Shown piece after piece: positions 1 through 11,385 of a stretch of DNA of 46,135 nt. Every line of letters begins with the position of its first letter. The stretch's first letter is position 1. The notes under the pieces were generated by a model. That model did not search any database and was not told the DNA's origin. It worked only from the letters and a program-made list of their open reading frames with translations. The stretch spans positions 1 to 46,135 of the forward strand of contig JACKPZ010000027.1 in the NCBI GenBank assembly GCA_024233135.1, in the 5' to 3' direction. The translations under genes and the position numbers were made by a program. This stretch comes from Akkermansiaceae bacterium (GTDB taxonomy: Bacteria > Verrucomicrobiota > Verrucomicrobiia > Verrucomicrobiales > Akkermansiaceae).

Positions 1-97
1 GAAGATGAGGATAAGCGGGCTCGATCTTTGCCGCACCGTGAAGGGCGGGGGCGAACAGCAGCGCGAGCGCGGTGAGGAACAGGGCGAGTCGGTTCAT
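1..97 (-). CDS. N-terminus of a secreted protein (truncated by window edge)
   Basis: Only the first 32 codons are in the window. The minus-strand reading frame starts with ATG at 97 and stays open to base 1. It reads MNRLALFLTALALLFAPALHG followed by AAKIEPAYPHL, a typical Sec signal peptide: a short basic start, a Leu/Ala-rich core and a likely cleavage site near HGA-AK. The mature protein is outside the window, so its function cannot be judged. It lies 68 bp downstream of miaA on the same strand and could be the last gene of that minus-strand run. Confidence 0.6.
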   Translation of the reverse strand, partial: MNRLALFLTALALLFAPALHGAAKIEPAYPHL

Positions 98-165
98 TGC
101 GGCGGGCGGAGGGTAGCGGGGCGCTCGGAGAGCCCGCAAGTGGGAACTTGACGGGTTTTACGGCG

Positions 166-1020
166 CTACGCGGACGGGCGGAACGGCTCCAGCCACGCCT
201 CGCGGCGGAACCACGTTTCCTGCCGTTTCGCATACTGGCGGGTGGCGGCGTTGATGCGCTCCCCACAGGTGTTTCGGTCGGTTTCTCCGTCGAGAAACGC
301 GCGGATCTCGCGGAATCCGATCGCCTTTTCGCAAGTCGCGGAAACGGCGGTCAGGGCGGCGACCTCGTCGATCGCGCCACCGTCGAGCATCATCCGCGTC
401 CGGGCCTCGATGCGGGCGTGGAGTTCGGCGCGGTCGCGGTGGATCACGAGTCCGCGCAAGGAAGCTTCGCGTTCGCGGGTGGTGGCTTCCCATTGGTCGC
501 GCAGTTCGGACGCCCTGCGGCCGCTGAGCAGGCAGATCTCCAGCGCGCGGGATACGTAGCGGCGGTTCTTCAGGTCCGTGCGCGAGGCCTCGACGGGATC
601 GAGCCGGGTCAACTCGGCCACGAGCACTTCGAGCGGACGGGCGTCGAGCTCGGCGCGGAGTTTCGCGTCGCCCTGCGGCAAGGGAGCGGGCCCGTGGGTG
701 AGGAATTTCAGATAGAGTCCCGATCCGCCGGTGATCACCGGCACGTTGCCGCGTTCCTGGATCTCGCGGATCACCGGCTCGGCCATCCGCAGGTAGGTCC
801 CGGCGTCCATCGTTTCCGTCGGGCCGATCACCCCGTAAAGGTGGTGGGGCACCCGCGCGATGTCCTCCGCGGACGGTGCGGCGCTGAGCACCTCGATGCC
901 GCGGTAGAGTTGGAATGCGTCGGCATTGACGATCTCGCCGCCGAGCCTCCCGGCCATCTCGATGGCGAGCGCGGATTTTCCGGAAGCGGTGGGGCCGCAG
1001 ATGTAGCAGGGGGCTGGCAT
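166..1020 (-). CDS. miaA: tRNA dimethylallyltransferase MiaA
   Basis: MiaA transfers a dimethylallyl group from DMAPP to N6 of A37 in tRNAs that read codons starting with U. The 284-residue product is near the usual family length of about 300. It has the P-loop GPTASGKS at residues 9-16, the substrate-loop stretch VNADAFQLYRG at about 32-42 (the family usually has DSxQxYR here), the ITGGSGLYLKFL motif, and the C-terminal YAKRQETWFRRE stretch that contacts tRNA. ATG at 1020 gives a clean start directly before the P-loop region. It lies 27 bp downstream of ffh on the same strand, so the two may be cotranscribed. A long open frame on the opposite strand here is only the antisense of this GC-rich gene. 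Confidence 0.95.
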   Translation of the reverse strand: MPAPCYICGPTASGKSALAIEMAGRLGGEIVNADAFQLYRGIEVLSAAPSAEDIARVPHHLYGVIGPTETMDAGTYLRMAEPVIREIQERGNVPVITGGSGLYLKFLTHGPAPLPQGDAKLRAELDARPLEVLVAELTRLDPVEASRTDLKNRRYVSRALEICLLSGRRASELRDQWEATTREREASLRGLVIHRDRAELHARIEARTRMMLDGGAIDEVAALTAVSATCEKAIGFREIRAFLDGETDRNTCGERINAATRQYAKRQETWFRREAWLEPFRPSA

Positions 1021-1047
1021 CCTTCCATCCGCAGTGGGGAAGGCGGC

Positions 1048-2439
1048 TCAGAACGGGAACTTCCCGCCCTTGCCACCCGGCAGGCCACCGAGGCCGCCCA
1101 TTCCGCCCATGCCCGGCATGCCGCCCATTTGTTTCATCATGTTGCGCATCTTGCCCGGGTTTTTCATCATCTTGCGCATCTCGCCAAACTGCTTGATGAG
1201 CTGGTTCACCTCCATCATCGAGGTGCCGGAGCCGGCGGCGATGCGTTGGCGGCGCGAGCCCTTGATGATCTCGGGACGGCGGCGCTCCTCGGGCGTCATG
1301 GAAAGAACGATCGCCTCGGTGCGCTTGAGCTTCGAGGTGTCGAGCGCGCCGCCGGGGAGTTGTTTCTTGATCTTGTTGAATCCCGGCAGCATGCCCAGCA
1401 ATCCATCGAGCGGCCCGAGGTTCTTGATCATCTTCATCTGGTCGAGGAAGTCGGTGAAATCGAACTTCCCTTCCTGCATGCGCTTCATCGAGCGCATGGC
1501 GTCCTTTTCATCGACGTTGGCGGCGACCTGCTCGACCATCGAAACCACGTCGCCCATGTCGAGGATGCGGCCGGCCATGCGGTCGGGGTGGAACTCGAAC
1601 AACTGGTCGAGTTTCTCGCCCTCGCCGGCGTATTTGATCGGCTTGCCGGTGACGGCGCGCATCGAGAGCGCGGCGCCGCCGCGGGCGTCGCCGTCGAGTT
1701 TGGTGAGCACGATGCCGGTGATGCCGACGGCTTCGTCGAAGTGTTTGGCGACGGAAACCGCCTGCTGGCCGGTGGCGGCGTCGGCGACGAGCAGGGTTTC
1801 CTTCGGCTGGACGAAACGGTGGAGGCGCTTGAGTTCCTCGATGAGCCGCTCGTCGATCTCCTGCCGGCCGGCGGTGTCGAAGATGAGCACGGAGCCGTTC
1901 TGCATTTCCGCCCAGGCAAGCGCGTCCTTGGCCACCTTCACCACGTCGGTTTCCCCGGCGTCGGGTGTGTAACACGGCACGTCCACCTGCTGCGCGAGCT
2001 TGGCGAGTTGGTCGATGGCGGCGGGCCGGTAGAGGTCGCAGGCGATGAGAAGCGGTCTGCGGCCCTCGCGTTTCAGGCGGTTGGCGAGCTTGGCGGAGGT
2101 GGTCGTCTTGCCCGCGCCGTTGAGGCCGCAGATCAGGATGCGGGCCGGCGGGTTGAGATCCAGCGGAGCCTGGTCACCACCTAACAACTCGGCGAGTTCA
2201 TCGTGGAAGATCTTGACGATCTGCTCGCCGGGTTTGATCGACTTGAGCACGTCCTCGCCCATCGCCTTTTCCTTCACCTTGCCGATGAAGTCCTTGGCGA
2301 CTCCGAACTCGACGTCCGCTTCGAGCAAGGCGATGCGGATCGCGCGCAGCGCGTCGGTGATGTTGGATTCGGTGATCTTGCCGACGCCGCGGAGGTCGCG
2401 GAAGGTCTTGTCGAGGCTGTCTGCGAGGCTGCTGAACAT
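1048..2439 (-). CDS. ffh: Signal recognition particle GTPase Ffh
   Basis: Ffh is the protein subunit of the bacterial SRP. It binds signal sequences and SRP RNA and targets nascent chains to FtsY and SecYEG. The 463 residues carry the N domain (1-100), the NG GTPase domain with P-loop GLNGAGKT (105-112), DTAGR and TKLDGDARGG motifs, and a methionine-rich M domain from about 300. The M domain has the RRQRIAAGSG RNA-binding segment. The C-terminus is a Gly/Met-rich tail (GGMPGMGGMGGLGGLPGG), common in Ffh. The gene lies between a deacetylase gene upstream (36 bp away) and miaA downstream. Identification is secure. Confidence 0.97.
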   Translation of the reverse strand: MFSSLADSLDKTFRDLRGVGKITESNITDALRAIRIALLEADVEFGVAKDFIGKVKEKAMGEDVLKSIKPGEQIVKIFHDELAELLGGDQAPLDLNPPARILICGLNGAGKTTTSAKLANRLKREGRRPLLIACDLYRPAAIDQLAKLAQQVDVPCYTPDAGETDVVKVAKDALAWAEMQNGSVLIFDTAGRQEIDERLIEELKRLHRFVQPKETLLVADAATGQQAVSVAKHFDEAVGITGIVLTKLDGDARGGAALSMRAVTGKPIKYAGEGEKLDQLFEFHPDRMAGRILDMGDVVSMVEQVAANVDEKDAMRSMKRMQEGKFDFTDFLDQMKMIKNLGPLDGLLGMLPGFNKIKKQLPGGALDTSKLKRTEAIVLSMTPEERRRPEIIKGSRRQRIAAGSGTSMMEVNQLIKQFGEMRKMMKNPGKMRNMMKQMGGMPGMGGMGGLGGLPGGKGGKFPF

Positions 2440-2475
2440 GGAGATGGGTGATTTGAGATTGGAAATGAGGGAAAA

Positions 2476-3663
2476 CTACTCGCCGTCGGGCAGGTAGGCG
2501 GCGGCGCGGTCGATGGAGAACGACCAGCGGAGCGGATTGTCGATGTCTTTGCCGGCGCTGTCCTTCCAGGTCACGAGCACCTGGCAGGTCTTGTGGCGCA
2601 GGCGGCGGTTCACCTGCCAGGAGAATTTGCCGGACCCGGAGGCGTAGTTCGCCGGCACCTCGCCGAAGCCGGCCACCTTCATGACCAGCGTTTCCGGATC
2701 GAGATCCGGCACCGTCGAGAGGTCCGCGGAGATTTCCGGCAGCCGCGAGTTGACGATGGCTCCGGGTTCTGGCGAAACCGGGTAGGGAGTCGTCTGGATC
2801 ATGCCGGCGATGGCGCCCTCGGGCGTCGCGTCCGGCGAGTCGCCGTTGCGGAAGGTGGTGGCGAATTCGTAGATCTTGTCGTAGTTCCCGAGGATCATGT
2901 AGCGCGGCAGGATCTCGTCCGGCAGCGAGCGTTTCACCTTGCCCGGCTGCACGGTGAAGCCGAAACGATAGCCAAACTCCTCGGTCAGCGGAATCATCTC
3001 CTCGGTGAAGAATCCACCGGGATACGAATACGTATCCGCCTTCACTTTGAACTTCGCTTCGAGGAAACGCTTCGACTCGCCCATCTCCTTGCGCAGCCAC
3101 TCGTCGTAGGCGTCCGGGCCCTTCTTGCGGTATTTCTTCACCGTGAGCGGATACGGGTGGCTCACCGAGTGGCTGCCCAGCGTCGCCCCCGCCTTCACCA
3201 TCTCTTGGATCATCGGCGTGGTCAGCGCGCGGCCGCCGCCGTCGACGTAGTTCTTATACAGATAGAGCGTGAACGGATAGCCGAGTTCCCGGAGGACGGG
3301 AAACGCATCGGTATAAACCGACTTCCAGCCGTCATCGAGAGTGAGCAGCACGCAGCGCTCCGGGATTTCCTTCTCGCCGCGTTTCCACGCCGCGAAGTCG
3401 TCCATCGAGATCACCGTGATGCCGAGTTGGCTCAGGGTTTCCATCTGCTTGCGGAACTTCGAGGTGCGGATGCGCATCGCGGTTTCCGGCTGGGTCTCGG
3501 AGAAATCGTGGTATCCAAGCACCGAGACGCGCACCCCGTCGTCCGGGATGTCCGGGTCTTCCACCGGGATCAACGGCGCGGCCTTCGGCACCTCCTCCTG
3601 CGGCTCCTGGGCGTGGAGGCAGGCGAACGCGAACGCGGCGAACAGCGTGGCAATGCGGATCAT
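2476..3663 (-). CDS. Secreted polysaccharide deacetylase (NodB/CE4-like)
   Basis: This 395-residue protein has an N-terminal signal peptide (MIRIATLFAAFAFACLHAQ) and then a NodB-homology barrel. LTLDDGWKSVY supplies the Asp pair (D110/D111) and GSHSVSHP the metal-binding His pair (H165, H169), the CE4 TFDD and H-x3-H motifs. Members remove acetyl groups from chitin-like glycans, peptidoglycan or exopolysaccharide in the periplasm or outside the cell. From about residue 290 it carries an extra beta-rich domain of unknown role ending SFSIDRAAAYLPDGE. It precedes ffh by 36 bp on the same strand. The substrate cannot be told from sequence. Confidence 0.85.
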   Translation of the reverse strand: MIRIATLFAAFAFACLHAQEPQEEVPKAAPLIPVEDPDIPDDGVRVSVLGYHDFSETQPETAMRIRTSKFRKQMETLSQLGITVISMDDFAAWKRGEKEIPERCVLLTLDDGWKSVYTDAFPVLRELGYPFTLYLYKNYVDGGGRALTTPMIQEMVKAGATLGSHSVSHPYPLTVKKYRKKGPDAYDEWLRKEMGESKRFLEAKFKVKADTYSYPGGFFTEEMIPLTEEFGYRFGFTVQPGKVKRSLPDEILPRYMILGNYDKIYEFATTFRNGDSPDATPEGAIAGMIQTTPYPVSPEPGAIVNSRLPEISADLSTVPDLDPETLVMKVAGFGEVPANYASGSGKFSWQVNRRLRHKTCQVLVTWKDSAGKDIDNPLRWSFSIDRAAAYLPDGE

Positions 3664-3718
3664 CGGCCGCGGAACCTAGACGCGGATGCCCGCCATGGAA
3701 AGCCCGAAGGGCGGGGGC

Positions 3719-4021
3719 TCACGCGTCCGCCGAGTCCAGCGCCTTGAGCCTCCGGTCCATCACGAAGGGGCCGCCGGGCAGCAGCGCGGCCACCGCGGTC
3801 AGCGCGGCGGTGCGGGTGGGCAGGACGCCGCGGCTCCAGCAGGCGAGGATCAGCGCGTAGAGCGCGATGAACAGGACACCGTGCGCCATGCCCGTGTGAC
3901 TCACCGCTTCCGGCTGGTGCCAGATGTATTTCAGCGGCATCGCCACGAAGAGCAGAAGCACGAAAGACACGCCTTCGCAGAAGGAAACGATGCGCAGGAA
4001 ACGAAGGAAGGGCGGATTCAC
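3719..4021 (-). CDS. DUF3817 family small integral membrane protein
   Basis: This is a 100-residue protein with about three hydrophobic segments: SFVLLLFVAMPLKYIW, GMAHGVLFIALYALILAC and an Ala/Leu-rich stretch near residues 70-82. The layout FLRIVSFCEGVSFVLLLF...PLKY and the HGVLFIALY motif match DUF3817, a family of unknown function found in many bacteria as a short inner-membrane protein. The start is GTG at 4021, since no upstream ATG keeps the family N-terminus. It lies between the AcpH gene and the deacetylase on the same strand, with 42 bp to the former and 55 bp to the latter. No function can be assigned. Confidence 0.75.
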   Translation of the reverse strand: MNPPFLRFLRIVSFCEGVSFVLLLFVAMPLKYIWHQPEAVSHTGMAHGVLFIALYALILACWSRGVLPTRTAALTAVAALLPGGPFVMDRRLKALDSADA

Positions 4022-4063
4022 GGCGGGACAAGATGCACGGCTCGCCGACTTGTAAAGTGACGA

Positions 4064-4645
4064 TCAATCCGTGCGGATTCCCGCCAGATGACTCCGCAGC
4101 TCGGGAAAGAACGCCTCGAAATCCGCGCGGAAGTCTTCGTAGGCCGCCCGCACGACGGTCACCGCCTCGTCCAGCGGAGCCGGTTTCCGCAACCGCATCC
4201 CCGTCCGCCTCAAGGCCGTGGCCACTCCGTCGAGGTCGGCATACGAGAGCAGCCAGCCGCCGTCGCGGATCTGGGCGAGCCGCTCGCGAGCGCGGCGCGG
4301 CAGGGCCCGTCCCTCATGGTCGAGCGAGCGGTGGAAACGCGCGACAAACGACACCAGGTCGTCGCTCGAATAGCGCGGCCACAGGCTGGCGAGGAAATGG
4401 TCGTAGATGATGTCCACCAGAATGGGCGCGTAGCGGCGTAGCGGCGGGCGGAAACGGGCCACGCTGCGGCGGAAAACCGGATGCGCGTCGGTGAAACGAT
4501 CGACCGCCCGGTGTTGCCCGATCCCATGTTGGAATTCCTCCGGCACGACACGCAGCTCGTTCTGCCGGATCACGTCCGGCAGCAGGTTGCCGATCCGTGT
4601 GCAGGGATCGGGGTCGGAGAGATACAGGTGGGCCAGCCAGTTCAT
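4064..4645 (-). CDS. acpH: Acyl carrier protein phosphodiesterase (AcpH, DUF479)
   Basis: AcpH-type enzymes hydrolyse the phosphopantetheine arm from holo-ACP. The hallmark N-terminus MNWLAHLYLS is followed by GNLLPDVIR, the HRAVDRFTDAHPVF motif and the IIYDHFLASLWP motif, which hold the conserved His/Asp metal ligands of this HD-like helical family. I chose ATG 4645 because MNWLAHL is the family start. An in-frame ATG at 4663 would add six unconserved residues. Length from 4645 is 193 residues, typical for the family. It is the first gene of the minus-strand run going left. Specificity (ACP against another phosphodiester) is inferred from family. Confidence 0.85.
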   Translation of the reverse strand: MNWLAHLYLSDPDPCTRIGNLLPDVIRQNELRVVPEEFQHGIGQHRAVDRFTDAHPVFRRSVARFRPPLRRYAPILVDIIYDHFLASLWPRYSSDDLVSFVARFHRSLDHEGRALPRRARERLAQIRDGGWLLSYADLDGVATALRRTGMRLRKPAPLDEAVTVVRAAYEDFRADFEAFFPELRSHLAGIRTD

Positions 4646-4771
4646 CGGGCGATGCGACATCATGGGCGCGGCGGACGGCTTTGTCCAATCGGCGGGTCCG
4701 TCCGAGCGGAATCATTTGACAGGTCGCGGCCTGGGAACGATGGATGCCACCACGCTCGCGGAAAGCCCACG

Positions 4772-5107
4772 ATGACAGCGCACGAAACGCCGGACAAACG
4801 CCGCGCGATGATCCCGATGGTCATCGCGATCCTGGTGTCGTTGATCGCGGGCGGAATCGCTCCCGGGCTGGTGGTGGTTTCCAAAGCGGGCACATCCGGC
4901 AAAGCCGGACTTTCGCTGGCGACCGGCGAGCTGCCCTCTCCGGGCCGGGCCGTCGATCCACTGGAAGGCGGAGGATTGCTTCCGGAGACGGAACCAGCGC
5001 TGCTGTCGGTTGGCGGAAGGTTTGCGAAACGGGACGCGCCGCGCTGTGAAGCGGTGGTCCGGCGGATGGCGGGCGGCTTGCGGGGCAGGTCGCCGCCGGT
5101 GGTGTGA
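4772..5107 (+). CDS. Hypothetical small protein with one membrane segment
   Basis: The region 4646-5253 between acpH and secA holds only this plausible gene. ATG 4772 is preceded by a GGAAAG-like Shine-Dalgarno. The 111-residue product starts with a basic stretch (TPDKRRA) and then one hydrophobic helix (MIPMVIAILVSLIAGGIAP), followed by a Gly/Pro-rich tail. Codon use in the hydrophobic part resembles its neighbours, but the tail is less convincing. The layout is that of a type II single-pass protein or a small secreted one. I do not recognise the family. The opposite strand is also open here, but its product is Arg-rich and looks like antisense translation. Confidence 0.4.
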   Translation: MTAHETPDKRRAMIPMVIAILVSLIAGGIAPGLVVVSKAGTSGKAGLSLATGELPSPGRAVDPLEGGGLLPETEPALLSVGGRFAKRDAPRCEAVVRRMAGGLRGRSPPVV

Positions 5108-5253
5108 GGAAACCGGGAAGCGTCTGCCACCCCGCGGGATTCGCGGCGGTGGCGGTTCGGTGTTGTCCCGGGCGATGTTTCTGATGGCTCTCCGCATCGT
5201 CTGCGGGGCGCCTTGTTTCCTTGTTTCATCCACACCATTTGCAAACCGATTTC

Positions 5254-8013
<2,760 letters not shown>

Positions 8014-8100
8014 CGGATTCGACGGGATTCCGGCGGAATCGGCCTCGTTCGTGCTTTGCACGGGGCGGATCATCCGCTGGAGTCCGGTCTTCCGTCATCC

Positions 8101-9504
8101 ATGTTCAAGCTGCCCAATCTCCTCGCATCCCGGACCGGTCGTTTGTCGGGATTCTTCGGACTCTATGTGTGCGAGGGGCTGCCGCAGGGATTCACGGGCA
8201 CGGCCGTCGCGCTCGAGTTCAAACGCATGGGCATGACCGGCGCGGCGATCGGCGCGTTCGCGGCGACGATCATGCTGCCATGGACGTGGAAATGGCTGAT
8301 GGGCCCGGTGGTGGACAATTTCCACCTCGCGCGTTTCGGCCGGCGGAAACAATGGATCCTGCTGGCCCAGGCCGGGATGCTGCTGACGCTGCTGGCCTCC
8401 TTGTTCCTGTTTCCGCAGGTCGAGACCGGGCCGGACGGGACGAAGGTTTTCACCGGGCTCGCCTTGTTCTCCGGCATGCTGCTGGCGCACAATATCTTCG
8501 CGGCCAGCCAGGACGTGGCGATCGACGCGCTGGCCTGCGAAACACTCGGCGAGCATGAACGCGGGCTGGCGAATGGCCTGATGTTCGCCGGTGCCCAGGC
8601 GGGTGCGGCGATCGGAGGCTCCGGCGTGTTGTATTTGAAAGGCATCGCAGGGTTTTCCGCGGCTGCCTATCTGGTGCCGCTGCTGCTGGTGGCGGTGATG
8701 GCGATGGTGCTGTTCCTGATCTTCGAGAAATCGCTGGCGCAACGTGCCCACAAGCGCCCACCGGCGGAGGTGTTTCGCGAGGCGGGAAGCTACCTCGTGG
8801 ACACCGCGAAGGTGTTCTTCGGCACGAAACGCGGGTTTCTCGGCCTCCTGCTCGCGGTGGTGCCCACGGGCGGAATGGCGCTGAGCCTCGTGGTTTCCAC
8901 CGTGCTCACTCCGACCATCGGAATGACCGATGACGAGATCGCGAGCCTGGGACTTGTGTCCTCGCTCGTTTTCACCGTCTGCTGCATGACCGGCGGGTTT
9001 CTATCCGATCGCTTCGGCCGGCGTCTCACGCTGGCGGTGTTCTCGCTCGGCACCCTGATCCCGACCTTGTGGATGGCGTGGCGGCTGCATCAGGAGGGGT
9101 TCGTCACTCCGGTGGGTGAATCGGCCGATGGCACATGGCCGCGGCAGGAAGCTTTGATTCACTCGTGGTGGATCGCCTCGATCGTCTATTCCGTGTTCCA
9201 GGGGTTGATGTACGGAATCCGCACGGCGCTGTTCATGGACATCGTCGAGCCGCGGATCGCAGCCACCCAGTTCACCGCCTGCATGGCGCTCCTGAACCTC
9301 GTGACGATCTATTCCTACGCCTGGGAGGGCAAGGCGATCACCGCCGCCGCGGATGGTGGCTGGGGCTTGAGCTACCCGACGATTTTCCTGATCGACGCCG
9401 CGCTCGGTACGATCTTCGTGTTCATCCTGCCCTTCCTGAAGCCACGGGAGAAAAGCGACGTCGCTCCGGAAATCGGAGCCACGGGTCCCGAGGTGGTGCA
9501 GTAG
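8101..9504 (+). CDS. AmpG-like MFS permease
   Basis: A 467-residue inner-membrane protein with about 12 hydrophobic segments. The N-terminal half has GLYVCEGLPQGFTGTAVALE, then PWTWKWLMGPVVDNF and FGRRKQW, and later ASQDVAIDALACETLGEHE. These are hallmarks of the PAT branch of the major facilitator superfamily: AmpG muropeptide permeases and acetyl-CoA transporter relatives. AmpG imports anhydro-muropeptides for cell-wall recycling; whether this one does is inferred. ATG 8101 begins right before the first helix. It lies 87 bp after secA and converges on the chaperone gene. A 9-bp hairpin follows its stop codon. Confidence 0.8.
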   Translation: MFKLPNLLASRTGRLSGFFGLYVCEGLPQGFTGTAVALEFKRMGMTGAAIGAFAATIMLPWTWKWLMGPVVDNFHLARFGRRKQWILLAQAGMLLTLLASLFLFPQVETGPDGTKVFTGLALFSGMLLAHNIFAASQDVAIDALACETLGEHERGLANGLMFAGAQAGAAIGGSGVLYLKGIAGFSAAAYLVPLLLVAVMAMVLFLIFEKSLAQRAHKRPPAEVFREAGSYLVDTAKVFFGTKRGFLGLLLAVVPTGGMALSLVVSTVLTPTIGMTDDEIASLGLVSSLVFTVCCMTGGFLSDRFGRRLTLAVFSLGTLIPTLWMAWRLHQEGFVTPVGESADGTWPRQEALIHSWWIASIVYSVFQGLMYGIRTALFMDIVEPRIAATQFTACMALLNLVTIYSYAWEGKAITAAADGGWGLSYPTIFLIDAALGTIFVFILPFLKPREKSDVAPEIGATGPEVVQ

Positions 9505-9518
9505 ACGGGGAGAAAGAT

Positions 9519-9561
9519 AGCCGGCTCTCGATCAAGGCAGCCGGCTCTCGATGAGAGCCGG
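9519..9561. repeat. 14-bp direct repeat with a perfect 9-bp hairpin between convergent genes
   Basis: The sequence AGCCGGCTCTCGAT occurs at 9519-9532 and again at 9539-9552, a 20-bp period. The second copy runs into its own complement, so 9541-9561 forms a perfect stem CCGGCTCTC / GAGAGCCGG with a GAT loop. It sits between the stop of the permease gene (9504) and the stop of the convergent chaperone gene (9594). There is no T-run on either side, so this is not a canonical intrinsic terminator. It may still block readthrough or protect 3' ends in both directions. Confidence 0.5.
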
Positions 9562-9593
9562 AGCCAGAAAGATGCCAAAGCCCTCCCGGCAGC

Positions 9594-11252
9594 TCACTTC
9601 TTCCAAAGCTCCTCGATCTTCGCATCCTCGGCGCGTTGCGTGAGCCAGGCGTTGACCGCGAGGGTCTGGTTCTGGTTGGCGCGCTGGGCCACGGTGCTGT
9701 CGATGCGGGTCGCCATGTTGTCCTCTTTCACCACCTCGCGGGTGGAAACGTGGATGACGAACGCGCGCTCGGCCTCGATGACCGGTTCGGCCAGTGCGCC
9801 GGGATCGACGTAACGCACCGCATCGAACAAGCCGGCTGGCTCGTCGAGCGGATCGGGACGATAGCTCTGCGTGACCTTGCTGAATTCCTTGACGCCGGTG
9901 AGCCCGGCGTCGGTAGCGGCATCGGTGAACGATTTGCCTTCCTCCAACGCGGCCTTGATCTTGGTGGCGGCTTCCTCGGCGGCGGTCTTCATCGCCTCCG
10001 TGGCCTTTTCCTCGATGTATTGTTTCCGTGCCTCCTCCTTGGCCTCATCAAATGTCTTGGTGCGGGACTCGACCTCTTCGTCGAGGCGGGCGACGAGCCA
10101 TTGGTTCTCGCCGATGGCGATCGGCTGGGAAATCTTCGTCAGCGGATCGCTTTCGATCACGTTCATGCGGAACAACTCGTCGACCGCCTTGCCGCCGCGG
10201 CTGGACGCGCGGAGGTTCACGTCGAGGTCCGCGGGAGCATCGGAGTGGGCGAACAATTCCGTGGTTTTGACCTCCCACTTGTTCTCTTCGGCGAGTTTCT
10301 CAAAGTCCTCGCCCTTTCGCTCCTCGACCTCGAACATGTAGTCGTTCACCAGCGCGTCCGTTTCGAGCTGCTTCTTGCGGCGCTCCTCGGCGAGTTCGGC
10401 TGCTTTCTTGGCCTTTTCGTCCTCGGCCTTCTTCTTCTCCTCCTCGCTGAGTTCCTTGCCGTCCTCGGCGGGCTTTTCCTCTTCGGCTTCCTCGTCCTTC
10501 GGCATGTCCGGCGTGACGATCACATAGCTGAACCGGCGGGTCGGCTCGGTCACGAAGGCGTCCTGGATGGTTTCCCAGTAGGTCTGGATCTCCTCGTCGG
10601 TGGGCTGGATCTTTTCCTTGAACGGGGCGATCTCAAGCCGGCCGAGTTCGCCCGCGACCTGTTGGTTCTGGAGCGCGAGATCCTTGCTGACCACCTCGCG
10701 GTTGGCGGCGAGTCCGGAGCCGACGATCTGCGAAATCTTCTCGTAGGCGAGGATGTCCGAAACCAGTTCGCGCAGGTCGTTTTCCGTCAGACCCAGCCGG
10801 CCCATGTATTTGGTGACGAAATTCCGGTAGATTTCCTCGCTGAATTGACCTTCCGGCCCGGCGAACGCACGCATCGACTTCACCCGCTCCGAAATCGCCT
10901 TCTCACCCGGGAACACGCCGAATTCCTCCTTCGCCTCGCGCAGCAGGATGCGGTTCGCGAAGAACTTCTCCGGGGCGTTCTCCTGGCTGGTGGCGCCGGC
11001 GGTGAGTCCCATCAGCATCTGGTAGAGACCGAAGTCGCCGGAGCGGGCGAGACCGGACGTGAGGTCGAAGGCGGCGCTGCCGAGTTGGTGGAAATCGCGC
11101 TGCCCATAGGTGCGGCCGTTGATCCGGAACAATGAGTCTCCCGAGCTGCGGGACGTGAACAGGTCGTCCTTGATGCCGATGACCAGCGAGAAAATGACCA
11201 GTGCGATGAACACGATGATCAGGCCTCGGTATTTGCGGATGTTTTCGATCAT
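9594..11252 (-). CDS. Membrane-anchored SurA/PpiD-like periplasmic chaperone
   Basis: The 552-residue product starts MIENIRKYRGLIIVFIALVIFSLVIG, a single N-terminal membrane anchor as in PpiD, with the rest in the periplasm. Residues about 45-200 are helical and resemble the SurA N-terminal chaperone domain (RTYGQRDFHQLGSAA; LTENDLRELVSDILAYEKI). A Glu/Lys-rich stretch near residues 250-295 looks like a charged helix or coiled coil. The C-terminal half (about 310-540) fits the parvulin-like position, but the catalytic signature is weak, so foldase activity is uncertain. ATG 11252 was chosen because the anchor follows at once. Upstream in-frame codons overlap the neighbouring divergent gene's promoter and lack conserved sequence. 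Confidence 0.75.
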   Translation of the reverse strand: MIENIRKYRGLIIVFIALVIFSLVIGIKDDLFTSRSSGDSLFRINGRTYGQRDFHQLGSAAFDLTSGLARSGDFGLYQMLMGLTAGATSQENAPEKFFANRILLREAKEEFGVFPGEKAISERVKSMRAFAGPEGQFSEEIYRNFVTKYMGRLGLTENDLRELVSDILAYEKISQIVGSGLAANREVVSKDLALQNQQVAGELGRLEIAPFKEKIQPTDEEIQTYWETIQDAFVTEPTRRFSYVIVTPDMPKDEEAEEEKPAEDGKELSEEEKKKAEDEKAKKAAELAEERRKKQLETDALVNDYMFEVEERKGEDFEKLAEENKWEVKTTELFAHSDAPADLDVNLRASSRGGKAVDELFRMNVIESDPLTKISQPIAIGENQWLVARLDEEVESRTKTFDEAKEEARKQYIEEKATEAMKTAAEEAATKIKAALEEGKSFTDAATDAGLTGVKEFSKVTQSYRPDPLDEPAGLFDAVRYVDPGALAEPVIEAERAFVIHVSTREVVKEDNMATRIDSTVAQRANQNQTLAVNAWLTQRAEDAKIEELWKK

Positions 11253-11385
11253 GAAACGGTGGGTTGGCTGCGGGTGCGGGGGAGTTAAGAGCGCCGGAGC
11301 GCGGGCATCAATGGGAATCTCGCCCGACATCGGGGGAAAGAATCCGGCTTGCCGGGCGGGGGATTCGCGGGTTCCCTCCCGCCAG

